Program-made: the position numbers and the translations under genes | Notes under the pieces: generated by a model | What the model was told of the DNA's origin: nothing | The model's database searches: none | What the model saw: only the letters and a program-made list of their open reading frames with translations | Part shown: piece after piece, positions 1-6,413 of the stretch | Layout of the letters: every line of letters begins with the position of its first letter | How positions within the stretch are numbered: the first letter of the stretch is position 1 | From: an uncultured Ignavibacteriota bacterium | GTDB taxonomy: Bacteria; Bacteroidota; Ignavibacteria; UBA10030; UBA8401 | DNA length: 11,882 nt | Assembly: GCA_903907305.1 (NCBI GenBank) | Contig: CAIVNT010000473.1 | Span: 1-11,882 of the forward strand | Direction: 5' to 3'

Positions 1-1
1 A

Positions 2-229
2 CTAGTGCGTGCAATTGGTGAAGACGATAAGATTAAATTTCATAGTTTGAGAGCAACGTATATCAGTAACTTGGTAGCCAAAGGTGTGAGTTTAATGACA
101 ATAAAGGAATTAGTTGGACATTCTACGGTTCGAACCACCGAAAGATATAACACTACCCCAAACAAATTGCTTTATGAAGCCGTAGATATAGGTGAATGGA
201 ATTTTGAAAATTCTGAAGAAAAGTTTTGA
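2..229 (+). CDS. Tyrosine recombinase/integrase, C-terminal fragment (5' end outside window)
   Basis: This is the C-terminal catalytic part of a phage-integrase-family site-specific recombinase, which cuts and rejoins DNA through a covalent phosphotyrosine. The frame is open at the left edge, so the GTG at base 5 is an internal Val codon, not a start. The conserved motifs appear in order: HSLR (His codon at 41-43, Arg at 50-52), the second His in LVGHS (codon 119-121), and the nucleophile Tyr in TERYN (codon 146-148). The tail after the Tyr is about 26 residues, normal for the family. The region is AT-rich compared with samples of the gene after the tRNA, and the frame stops 130 bases before the tRNA-Val gene. 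That position suggests the integrase of an element inserted near the tRNA. A XerC/XerD-type housekeeping recombinase cannot be excluded from the fragment. Confidence 0.9.
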   Translation, partial: LVRAIGEDDKIKFHSLRATYISNLVAKGVSLMTIKELVGHSTVRTTERYNTTPNKLLYEAVDIGEWNFENSEEKF

Positions 230-277
230 GGATGTCTAAATATTTTGTATTTTCAATCAGAATTTCACCTAACAGTT

Positions 278-299
278 ACCTATCTTTTCACCTATCTTT
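278..299. repeat. Two direct copies of ACCTATCTTT, period 12
   Basis: ACCTATCTTT occurs at 278-287 and again at 290-299, with a partial third copy (TTCACCTA) at 264-271. The repeats lie between the recombinase stop and the tRNA gene. Short direct repeats at this place could be arm-type binding sites for the recombinase, but that is inference from position only. Confidence 0.45.
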
Positions 300-323
300 A
301 TCGGATGGTTATAGAAAGGGAAA

Positions 324-345
324 TTGGCGAAAACAGGTAAATTTG
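324..345 (+). promoter_or_regulatory. Possible tRNA promoter with a TAnnTTTG element
   Basis: TAAATTTG at 338-345 matches the Bacteroidota -7 consensus TAnnTTTG and lies 14 bases before the tRNA gene, a sensible distance for its transcription start. A TTG at 324-326 is the nearest upstream element, but only 11 bases separate the two, shorter than the usual 17-23. The -7 match is good and the -33 element is unconvincing. Confidence 0.35.
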
Positions 346-359
346 AAAGAAAATTCTTC

Positions 360-434
360 GGGTGTTTAGCTCAGCTGGTTCAGAGCGCCTGCCTTACAAG
401 CAGGAGGTCCGCGGTTCGATCCCGTGAACACCCA
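360..434 (+). tRNA. tRNA-Val (anticodon TAC)
   Basis: The full cloverleaf can be folded by hand. The acceptor stem GGGTGTT (360-366) pairs with AACACCC (427-433). The D stem GCTC (369-372) pairs with GAGC (383-386). The anticodon stem CCTGC (388-392) pairs with GCAGG (400-404). The T arm is CGCGG (410-414) with CCGTG (422-426) around the loop TTCGATC. The anticodon loop CTTACAA places TAC at 395-397, which reads the valine codon GTA. The discriminator base is A434, and the following CAA shows that the 3' CCA is not encoded. The gene is complete, with no sign of disruption by the recombinase next to it. Confidence 0.97.
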
Positions 435-487
435 CAACAACCCCGCCTACGCTGTTGCAGTTTCACTCAACATAACCCCAAGAATAT

Positions 488-2224
488 ATGAAAAAACAGA
501 TCGCACTGATTATTGCTGTGTTTTGTCTCACCGCTGTTTTTGCCAACGCCCAATACAAGAAGAAAAATGTTTCGTATGTCAACAAGGTGCTTTCATCATC
601 AGCGGCCGGACTTGATCAGAGGCACGCAGAATATATCACCTCCACGATCGGCCGGAGTGTTCAGATGGAACGGTTTAACTACGCAGCACTTCCCGATAAC
701 ATTATTTCTCAGTTTTCTTCGGCAGCGTCAGTCATTAATTCTGTCTCACCGGAAAATGTCCGTCCAGTCATCGAAAAGACCCTTGCTCCGAAACTGCTTG
801 AGCTGCTCGACATGAACAAGGAACTCTTGAGCAAACAGAATCTCAGTGAGACCGAACGGAACACATTCCTTGCAACAAAAGCGCAGTCCGCCGGACTCTC
901 TGCATCACAGCTTGAATCAATATTGAATTCAGGATTCTTCTTCGTTCCATACGTTGAGTATTATTCACGGACAACGAACCGCGGCGAGCGCGAGATAAAA
1001 AACGATGCAGGGAAAGTCGTCCGTAAACAAGCCTATACAACATTCACACACTCTATTAAAGTCGGTCTGTTATGGTATGCACTAAAAGTTGATAGATCGA
1101 ACAATCCTTCGATCGTTTTCGTCGGCGCGGCAAAAGGATGGAGCGGTGATGCCATTGAACGTTCGGAAGATCAGGATGACGGGGTGACCGGAACGGCGGA
1201 TTGGGATGTATTCGCATCGACGGTGAATATCAGTGCGGTGAATGTGAATAACGAAACAAAGAAGATCGAAGAATTCAAACTGACCGGCGGCGTAACCGAG
1301 ACGACCACATTTGGTATCAATCTGAATCTTGGAACTCGTGAAGGAGTGCGGATGGATGATTCCTACTGGGTGGAGGAGATGGTGGAAGATGATGCGGGGA
1401 ACGTGAAGAAAGAACGGCGCGGTTTTGTAAAAGTGAGGAAAGTAGGAGATAATAAAAACAATGAATCTGCATTCTCGTATGCCCAAGCAATCTCTTTTTC
1501 GAATTACTCTCCGGGCCTAAATGTAACAGAGATTCCATTGATCGGTATCAACGGGATATTGGGGTTCGGGAAAATTCCATTTAAGATTTCCAAGTTCAAG
1601 GGAGATTATATCATGCCTGACAACAACAAGTTTACGTTGAGAATCAACGAAGACTATTCTGGCATTCTCGGTCCTATGGCTTCGCTGCAGGCAAGTCTCG
1701 CCGGAGCGACAAAAGTGTCGGAACTGTGGTTAAATCTGAGTGCGGCAATTGGTTTTCCCAATATGTCAGGGAAATTCAATTTTAGTAATGTGTCCCCTTC
1801 GAATTTTAAGAAGGACAGTGCGGATGCGGGGCCGGCACTTGCAGGATATGCTGATATAGGACTCTTAAAAAAGTTTTATTTGTATCGTTTCGGACTGCTC
1901 CTTCAAGGAGACTTTCGCTATAACTTGACCCACCTCTCCGGCACGACAAAGGACAAAAATGAGAATGATTTGGATTATTCGATGATACATTCGGCAATTG
2001 GATTTGATGCAAAAGTAGGGGTAGAAATCTATCTCACTCCGGAATCATCCATCGGTGGAGGAGCAGAATACTCAAGTGCACCGATCCATAGCGATTGGAA
2101 TGTCACGATCACTGATAAAGATAAGAATGATAAAAAACTGGAGATTGTAAAAGGTCCCGAAGTGAAATATTCAGGTTTGGGCTGGTTCGTCTGGTTCAAT
2201 TATTCGCTCCCCTCGCTCAATTGA
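488..2224 (+). CDS. Exported protein with a putative C-terminal outer-membrane beta-barrel
   Basis: I cannot name this 578-residue protein with certainty. Residues 1-22 form a type I signal peptide (basic MKK, hydrophobic core, cleavage near ANA-Q). Residues 30-140 are mostly helical. Residues 278-336 (LGTREGVRMDDSYWVEE, then RRGFVKVRKVG) resemble the C-terminal domain of FlgT-type proteins, where a small beta domain carries a G-x-x-x-G-V-x-x-x-D/G-x-x-W/F-V pattern. Residues 390-578 alternate polar and hydrophobic residues with many aromatics and Gly, and end in WFVWFNYSLPSLN, as expected for transmembrane beta strands of an outer-membrane protein. The start is the Met before the signal peptide, with no clear Shine-Dalgarno upstream, like the other cluster genes. 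It starts 53 bases after the tRNA and is followed 105 bases later by a FlgT/CsgG-like gene. Product: outer membrane beta-barrel-like hypothetical protein. The coding call is secure and the function is inference. Confidence 0.85.
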   Translation: MKKQIALIIAVFCLTAVFANAQYKKKNVSYVNKVLSSSAAGLDQRHAEYITSTIGRSVQMERFNYAALPDNIISQFSSAASVINSVSPENVRPVIEKTLAPKLLELLDMNKELLSKQNLSETERNTFLATKAQSAGLSASQLESILNSGFFFVPYVEYYSRTTNRGEREIKNDAGKVVRKQAYTTFTHSIKVGLLWYALKVDRSNNPSIVFVGAAKGWSGDAIERSEDQDDGVTGTADWDVFASTVNISAVNVNNETKKIEEFKLTGGVTETTTFGINLNLGTREGVRMDDSYWVEEMVEDDAGNVKKERRGFVKVRKVGDNKNNESAFSYAQAISFSNYSPGLNVTEIPLIGINGILGFGKIPFKISKFKGDYIMPDNNKFTLRINEDYSGILGPMASLQASLAGATKVSELWLNLSAAIGFPNMSGKFNFSNVSPSNFKKDSADAGPALAGYADIGLLKKFYLYRFGLLLQGDFRYNLTHLSGTTKDKNENDLDYSMIHSAIGFDAKVGVEIYLTPESSIGGGAEYSSAPIHSDWNVTITDKDKNDKKLEIVKGPEVKYSGLGWFVWFNYSLPSLN

Positions 2225-2226
2225 TG

Positions 2227-2292
2227 CCGGTCAAACCGGATGAATACGAATTTGAATATATTCTGTTATCATCCATCCGGGATAACAGAATA
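2227..2292 (+). promoter_or_regulatory. Intergenic structured RNA: competing hairpins, possible pseudoknot
   Basis: Three pairings fit in 66 bases after the stop codon. CCGGT (2227-2231) pairs with ACCGG (2235-2239). A perfect 12-bp stem joins 2259-2270 (TATTCTGTTATC) to 2281-2292, with a 10-base loop. The loop holds CATCCGG (2274-2280), which is complementary to CCGGATG (2236-2242). The second partner of the first stem can therefore instead pair with the loop of the large hairpin, giving either an H-type pseudoknot or a switch between two forms. No U tract follows, so it is not a standard terminator. Confidence 0.6.
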
Positions 2293-2329
2293 GTTCAATC
2301 GAAATCCCTCAACGAATACAGAGAATACT

Positions 2330-3601
2330 ATGACAAAGTACATCCTTACTGCAGTTCTTCTCATCGCCACTTTACTTTCTGCACAGGGTAATCTTCCCGA
2401 ATCACGTCAGGCGACTTTCATCGAAGCGGTCACTTCAGGAGAAGTGATGATCAAAGCAAAAGGGACCGCCGGAAAATCCGGGATGTTCGGACTTAAAGAA
2501 GAAGAATCGGTGAAACTTGCCGAGATTGATGCCCGAAAATCTGCGGTCTACTTTGTGATCTACGGCGGCGCGGGTCTAGACGGACTCGTCCGTAGTGAGG
2601 AAGAGAAACGTAAATTTGGTCCGCTGGAACAAGGATTCTTTGCTGCGGAAAATATTCAGAAATTCATCGCGTGGGAAGCAAACAGTTTTGACAGCCGCGT
2701 AAAAGTAGCGGGAGGGGAAAAGATTCGGATAGAGAAACAGTTCAGGGTCAACCGTGCGGCGATCCAGACGTTCCTGACAGATCAGAGGGTGATCGAGAAA
2801 CTGGAAGATATCACGGAAGAACTTGGTATGCCGACATTGATGGCGCTGCCCGAGGTGAAACCGGGACAGAATCCGCTTGCAGAGCTTCGCTCCAACAGCG
2901 TCCTGAAGCAGGGGGCTTCGGTGATCGAATCATATCTCACGCAAAAGAAATATAACGTTGTCGCACCGGAGCAGGCCCAGCAGATCTATGAACAGCAGAA
3001 GGCGCAGCTGAATCTGAAAGGACATGAAGAGGATCTTTCTTATATGATCGCACTCTCCGTTGGCAGCGACATCTATGTTTCATACACTATCACGGTCGAT
3101 ACACGCAAGGTTGGTTCATCGGACGTGCGCAAAGCATCGGTTTCGGTGCGTGCATATGAGACGACAACAGCGCGTCTGCTCGGGACTGAGACAGGATACA
3201 GCGAAGAATCTGCCGCGCCCGCAAATGCCCTCGTTGAAGCGGCAGTGACCAATGCGTTGAACAATGTTATCTCACGGATCAATTCTTACTGGCAGGATGA
3301 CCTGAAGAACGGTGCACAGTATAAGATCATCTTCAATCTTCTGGGAAATTTTGATGAAGATACGCGTCTGGATATTGCCGATGCAGCATCGAAGTCGCTG
3401 AAAAAGATCGCCGGACGAATCAAAGAGAATATCGTTGCAGAAAAAACGATCGATTATCTTGTTTGGATACAGGATAAAGATCTGCAATCACCCTCGGCAC
3501 TGTACCGTGAACTACGCCGGGAGTTCAGCAATATTTTTACGCAGGGGAAACTGAAACAGATAACATTGAACCGTAAATTGATCGTGGTCGGGATAGAGTA
3601 A
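2330..3601 (+). CDS. Exported FlgT/CsgG-like (DUF6175-like) protein
   Basis: A 423-residue exported protein with a signal peptide at 1-18 (cleavage near LLSA-QG, no lipobox Cys). Residues 36-76 (SGEVMIKAKGTAG, then an LAEIDARKSAVYFVI stretch) look like the N-terminal domain of FlgT/LPP20 proteins, in which many Ala-rich helix positions follow a G-x-A strand. Residues 166-325 contain a strand (PTLMALPEV), an amphipathic helix with VIESYLTQKKYNVVAPEQ, then SDIYVSYTITVD and VSVRAYETTTARLLG. This resembles the TolB-N/CsgG-like fold of FlgT middle domains and of DUF6175 proteins from Bacteroidota. A C-terminal segment (328-423) is a second mixed alpha/beta unit. No clear Shine-Dalgarno precedes the ATG. 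Its neighbours are an outer-membrane-like protein and an LPP20 protein, which fits a role in an envelope-spanning assembly. The family assignment comes from remembered patterns, without a search. Confidence 0.85.
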   Translation: MTKYILTAVLLIATLLSAQGNLPESRQATFIEAVTSGEVMIKAKGTAGKSGMFGLKEEESVKLAEIDARKSAVYFVIYGGAGLDGLVRSEEEKRKFGPLEQGFFAAENIQKFIAWEANSFDSRVKVAGGEKIRIEKQFRVNRAAIQTFLTDQRVIEKLEDITEELGMPTLMALPEVKPGQNPLAELRSNSVLKQGASVIESYLTQKKYNVVAPEQAQQIYEQQKAQLNLKGHEEDLSYMIALSVGSDIYVSYTITVDTRKVGSSDVRKASVSVRAYETTTARLLGTETGYSEESAAPANALVEAAVTNALNNVISRINSYWQDDLKNGAQYKIIFNLLGNFDEDTRLDIADAASKSLKKIAGRIKENIVAEKTIDYLVWIQDKDLQSPSALYRELRREFSNIFTQGKLKQITLNRKLIVVGIE

Positions 3602-3610
3602 TTAGCCACA

Positions 3611-3645
3611 CCCGCCTGTCCGAAGGACCGCTTCGTGGTGGCGGG
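3611..3645. repeat. GC-rich imperfect hairpin, REP-like
   Basis: CCCGCC (3611-3616) pairs with GGCGGG (3640-3645). After a mismatched internal loop, CGAAG (3621-3625) pairs with CTTCG (3631-3635) around GACCG. It lies 10 bases after a stop codon and is far richer in G+C than its surroundings. Its look (CCCGCCTGTCCGAAGG) recalls dispersed palindromic elements of environmental bacteria. Only one copy is visible here. Confidence 0.5.
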
Positions 3646-3661
3646 CAGGGAGATCACAGAG

Positions 3662-3676
3662 AATATTGTCAATATT
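3662..3676. repeat. 15-base inverted repeat AATATTG-T-CAATATT
   Basis: Perfect 7-base arms around a single T, located 57 bases before the start of the epimerase gene. It could be an operator or just AT-rich chance symmetry. As RNA the one-base loop cannot form, so any function would be at the DNA level. Confidence 0.35.
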
Positions 3677-3732
3677 GTTTTTCACTGCGAATTTGGCGGC
3701 AAATATAACCAGGAAGATGTAAAAATATTAGT

Positions 3733-4788
3733 ATGAAAAAGATCATCGTTACCGGTTCCAGCGGACTCATTGGAAGTGAAGTTGTTTCATTCTTTTCTTC
3801 TCAAGGTGTTACCGTTTATGGATTTGATAATAATATGCGTGCCGATTTCTTCGGTCCGCAGGGAGACACACGCTGGAATCAACAGCGCCTCTCCGAGCAG
3901 TTCAACAATTTTACGCATGTAGAAGTGGATCTGCGTGATAGAACAGCGATCCTTTCTACCGTGAAGGAGATCTCACCCGATGCAATCATCCACACAGCAG
4001 CGCAGCCGAGTCATGACCTGGCCGCCTCTCGTCCGTTCGATGATTTTGATGTGAACGCCGTTGGCACACTGAATATGCTCGAAGCGAACCGTCAGACGAA
4101 TCCAAACACTCCGTTCGTTCATATGTCCACCAATAAAGTTTACGGTGATGCGCCGAACGAGATCGCGCTGGTGGAGAAAGAGACTCGCTGGGATTACGCT
4201 GATCAAAATTATTCGGATGGAATCAAAGAGAGTTTTCGCATCGATCAGTCCAAGCATTCACTCTTTGGAGCTTCCAAAGTAGCGGGAGATGTGATGGTGC
4301 AGGAATACGGACGGTATTTCTCAATGCCCACGTGCTGTCTCCGCGGAGGATGTCTGACCGGTCCGAACCATACCGGTGTAGAACTGCATGGATTTCTCAG
4401 TTATCTGATCAAATGTAATCTTGAAGGGAAGAAATACAATATTTTCGGCTATAAAGGAAAACAGGTCCGCGACAATATCCATTCCCTTGATGTTGTGAAA
4501 TTCATCGCGGCATTCCTTAAAAAACCGCGTATCGGTGAGGTCTATAATATCGGCGGAGGGCGAGACAATTCGATCTCAATTCTGGAGGCATTCGAATTGA
4601 TTGGTTCTATCTCCGGCAAAAAGATGGTCTATGAATATATCGATAAGAACCGTGAAGGGGACCATATCTGTTACATTTCCGATCTGAGCAAAATGAAGGC
4701 CCATTATCCTGAATGGGATATCACAAAGAATCTTCAGGTCACGTTCGAAGAGATCTTTCAGTCATGGAAAAAAAGAAATATTCAATAA
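3733..4788 (+). CDS. NAD-dependent sugar-nucleotide epimerase/dehydratase (CDP-paratose 2-epimerase-like)
   Basis: A 351-residue extended short-chain dehydrogenase that should act on a nucleotide-sugar in the cytoplasm. The NAD-binding GSSGLIG motif is at residues 8-14. The DNNMRADFFGPQGDTRWN stretch is the signature of the CDP-paratose/CDP-tyvelose 2-epimerase class. HTAAQPSHD follows the third Rossmann strand, and the active-site strand is HMSTNKVYG (130-138) with Ser132/Thr133. The substrate half contains RGGCLTGPNHTGVELHG and GKQVRDNIH. The YxxxK motif reads SLFGASK, with Phe178 where the catalytic Tyr is normal and Lys182 kept. I recall the same Phe in close relatives, so it may be a subfamily feature. 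There is no signal peptide. It is the only cytoplasmic enzyme among three exported neighbours. No glycosyltransferase or sugar synthase gene lies beside it, so the actual substrate is unknown. ATG 3733 gives the correct Rossmann start; there is no good Shine-Dalgarno. Confidence 0.93.
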   Translation: MKKIIVTGSSGLIGSEVVSFFSSQGVTVYGFDNNMRADFFGPQGDTRWNQQRLSEQFNNFTHVEVDLRDRTAILSTVKEISPDAIIHTAAQPSHDLAASRPFDDFDVNAVGTLNMLEANRQTNPNTPFVHMSTNKVYGDAPNEIALVEKETRWDYADQNYSDGIKESFRIDQSKHSLFGASKVAGDVMVQEYGRYFSMPTCCLRGGCLTGPNHTGVELHGFLSYLIKCNLEGKKYNIFGYKGKQVRDNIHSLDVVKFIAAFLKKPRIGEVYNIGGGRDNSISILEAFELIGSISGKKMVYEYIDKNREGDHICYISDLSKMKAHYPEWDITKNLQVTFEEIFQSWKKRNIQ

Positions 4789-4805
4789 GTGTTCCTTAAC
4801 ACTTA
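4786..4805 (+). repeat. Hairpin overlapping the epimerase stop codon
   Basis: TAAGTGTT (4786-4793) pairs perfectly with AACACTTA (4798-4805) around the loop CCTT. The stem begins with the TAA stop itself. No U tract follows, so a processing or 3'-end-protection hairpin is more likely than a terminator. Confidence 0.5.
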
Positions 4806-4831
4806 CGCTACAGATTACACAGACAATATTC

Positions 4832-4853
4832 AAATAATGAAGACTCATTATTT
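4832..4853 (+). repeat. AT-rich 9-bp hairpin upstream of the LPP20 gene
   Basis: AAATAATGA (4832-4840) and TCATTATTT (4845-4853) form a perfect 9-bp stem with the loop AGAC, ending 30 bases before the start of the next gene. It is too AT-rich for a standard terminator; an operator or a leader structure is possible. Confidence 0.45.
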
Positions 4854-4883
4854 ATCTCTGCGGAATTTCAATTAAAGAAAAAT

Positions 4884-6206
4884 ATGACAAAGATCATCCG
4901 ATTATTCATCCCCCTCTTTTTTTTATCATTCCTTTTTGCTCAAACGCCCGATTGGTATTCATCGCATCAGCATCCGAAATATCCCGGATTGGCATATATC
5001 CTTGGTGTAGGAACGGGGCCGAACGGCGCAACGGGAGTTGAGGCGGCAAAGAAATCCGCACTTGCGGATATTGCTTCGCAGCTTCGGGTTCAGGTACAGT
5101 CCGAAATGAAGAGTATTACACAGAATTTTTCCGTGAACGACGACGAGCAGATCTATTCGGATTTCAAACGGCAGTCGCGGACGATGGTGAATGACGAGAT
5201 CATCGGTGCAGATGTTGTCGAAACGGTGACGGATGCTCAGAGTATGACCACTTATGCTCTTGTTGTGCTGAACCGCGATAAATACAGCGGGGTTCTCCGT
5301 TCCGAACTGGAGAGCGGATGGAAACAGGCGAGTGACCTTCGGAATGCCGGAAAAGAGTTTGCCGGAAAAGGAAGACTGAACGAAGCGATCCAAAGCATCA
5401 ATCAGATCAAACAGGTGATCGCTCCACTGCTGGCAAAACAAGTAATGCACAATGCGGCGGCGCGCGCACCGTTCGCGTTTCTATCCCTTTTCAACCCTGC
5501 CGCATTACAGAATGATATCCGAGAGATACTCGCTCAGGTGAAGATCGTGAAGAAGAGCGGCGACGATCAAAAGGGTAAGATCGGCGAGAAGTTCGGACAG
5601 CCATTCGCCGTAGCGGTGACAGTCAACGGTGTTCCGTGTTCCGGTGTGACAGTCACTTTTATGGTGGATGAGAAGACAAAGTTGGGAGAACAGATAACGG
5701 ATGATAAAGGAACGGTAATGTTCTCCACGATTGTCCGGAGCGGAAATGGGATCAAGGCGACGCTTTCGCTGCCGAGTATCGGCAGGGAGTTCGAACAGAA
5801 TCTTGCATCATCTGCGGTGACATTTTCCTGGTCCGCACAGGCTTCGGATAAAGCATTCTCCGTAACGGTGAATGAAAAGAACAAACCGCTGGCTGCGCTG
5901 GTGCTGAACAAATTCTCTTCTTCGATCTCACAGATCGGATATAAAGTAGTGACCATGTCCAAGAATTCCATCATAATAGAATTGAATGCGGGAATCCCGA
6001 GCAAGATCGAAGGGATGGCTGGGACGCTCTATAATTTGACACTTGAAGCGACAGTAAGTCTGAAGGATAATTCGACCAACGCAGTATTGGGGACAGCAAC
6101 ATTCTCATCAAAAGGTGTCGGCACTTCCGAGGATGATGCGATGATGAAAGCGGCGAACGGATTGAAGATCGATCAGAAAGACCTATCGGAACTGCTGCAG
6201 CGATAG
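4884..6206 (+). CDS. Exported LPP20-domain protein with Ig-like module
   Basis: A 440-residue exported protein. The signal peptide spans 1-20 (MTKIIRLF, very hydrophobic core, FLFAQ), with no Cys for lipidation. Residues 22-135 match the LPP20/FlgT N-terminal type: PDWYSSHQHPKYPGLAYILG, then GVGTG, a long helix with A-x-x-x-A-x-x-DIASQLRVQVQS, and a final strand with TTYALVVLNRDKY. Residues 140-225 are helical. Residues 235-317 look like a bacterial Ig-like/regulatory beta domain (AVAVTVNGVPCSGVTVTFMV, ITDDKGTVMFS). The C-terminal part (322-436) has a second strand-rich unit ending in EDDAMMKAANGL, similar to an LPP20-type helix. The upstream AAAGAAA is a weak ribosome binding site. It is the last gene of the plus-strand cluster and is followed by a strong terminator. 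Its likely place is the periplasm or outer-membrane inner face, together with the two other exported products; the function is unknown. Confidence 0.88.
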   Translation: MTKIIRLFIPLFFLSFLFAQTPDWYSSHQHPKYPGLAYILGVGTGPNGATGVEAAKKSALADIASQLRVQVQSEMKSITQNFSVNDDEQIYSDFKRQSRTMVNDEIIGADVVETVTDAQSMTTYALVVLNRDKYSGVLRSELESGWKQASDLRNAGKEFAGKGRLNEAIQSINQIKQVIAPLLAKQVMHNAAARAPFAFLSLFNPAALQNDIREILAQVKIVKKSGDDQKGKIGEKFGQPFAVAVTVNGVPCSGVTVTFMVDEKTKLGEQITDDKGTVMFSTIVRSGNGIKATLSLPSIGREFEQNLASSAVTFSWSAQASDKAFSVTVNEKNKPLAALVLNKFSSSISQIGYKVVTMSKNSIIIELNAGIPSKIEGMAGTLYNLTLEATVSLKDNSTNAVLGTATFSSKGVGTSEDDAMMKAANGLKIDQKDLSELLQR

Positions 6207-6234
6207 CAAGGCAGTTGTTGTTGGAGAATACCGC

Positions 6235-6272
6235 GAGGGTCGCATTCATAGAGTGCGACCCTCCTTATTTTT
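6235..6272 (+). terminator. Intrinsic terminator of the envelope cluster
   Basis: GAGGGTCGCA (6235-6244) pairs perfectly with TGCGACCCTC (6254-6263). The stem can extend to 13 bp through TTC/GAG including one wobble pair, leaving the loop ATA. CTTATTTTT follows directly. It lies 29 bases after the LPP20 gene stop. Confidence 0.9.
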
Positions 6273-6340
6273 AAAGAGTTGCTTAGAGATGCTGTCACGG
6301 TATTTCGATGTGATCTGAAACTGCAATGACGATGGAAGCT

Positions 6341-6384
6341 TTAAAATAGAAGCGGTGCACAATCCGTTTCGACTGTGCACCGCT
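6341..6384 (-). terminator. Intrinsic terminator of the T9SS protein gene
   Basis: AGCGGTGCAC (6351-6360) pairs perfectly with GTGCACCGCT (6375-6384), plus one more A-T pair (6361/6374). On the minus strand the stem is followed by TCTATTTTAA, a moderate U tract, 30 bases past the gene's stop. On the plus strand GTTTTG follows, so it may also back up the first terminator. Confidence 0.8.
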
Positions 6385-6413
6385 GTTTTGCTGGAATTAT
6401 GGATCTGTTAACT

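Noticed and set aside
424..615. Open frame of 63 codons starting inside the tRNA gene
   Set aside because: It overlaps the tRNA 3' end and the signal-peptide region of the 578-residue gene in another frame, with no ribosome binding site and no protein-like composition.
4959..5450. Minus-strand open frame of 163 codons opposite the LPP20 gene
   Set aside because: A shadow of the plus-strand gene: rich in His, Arg, Phe and Ile as expected for antisense translation, and without recognisable motifs.
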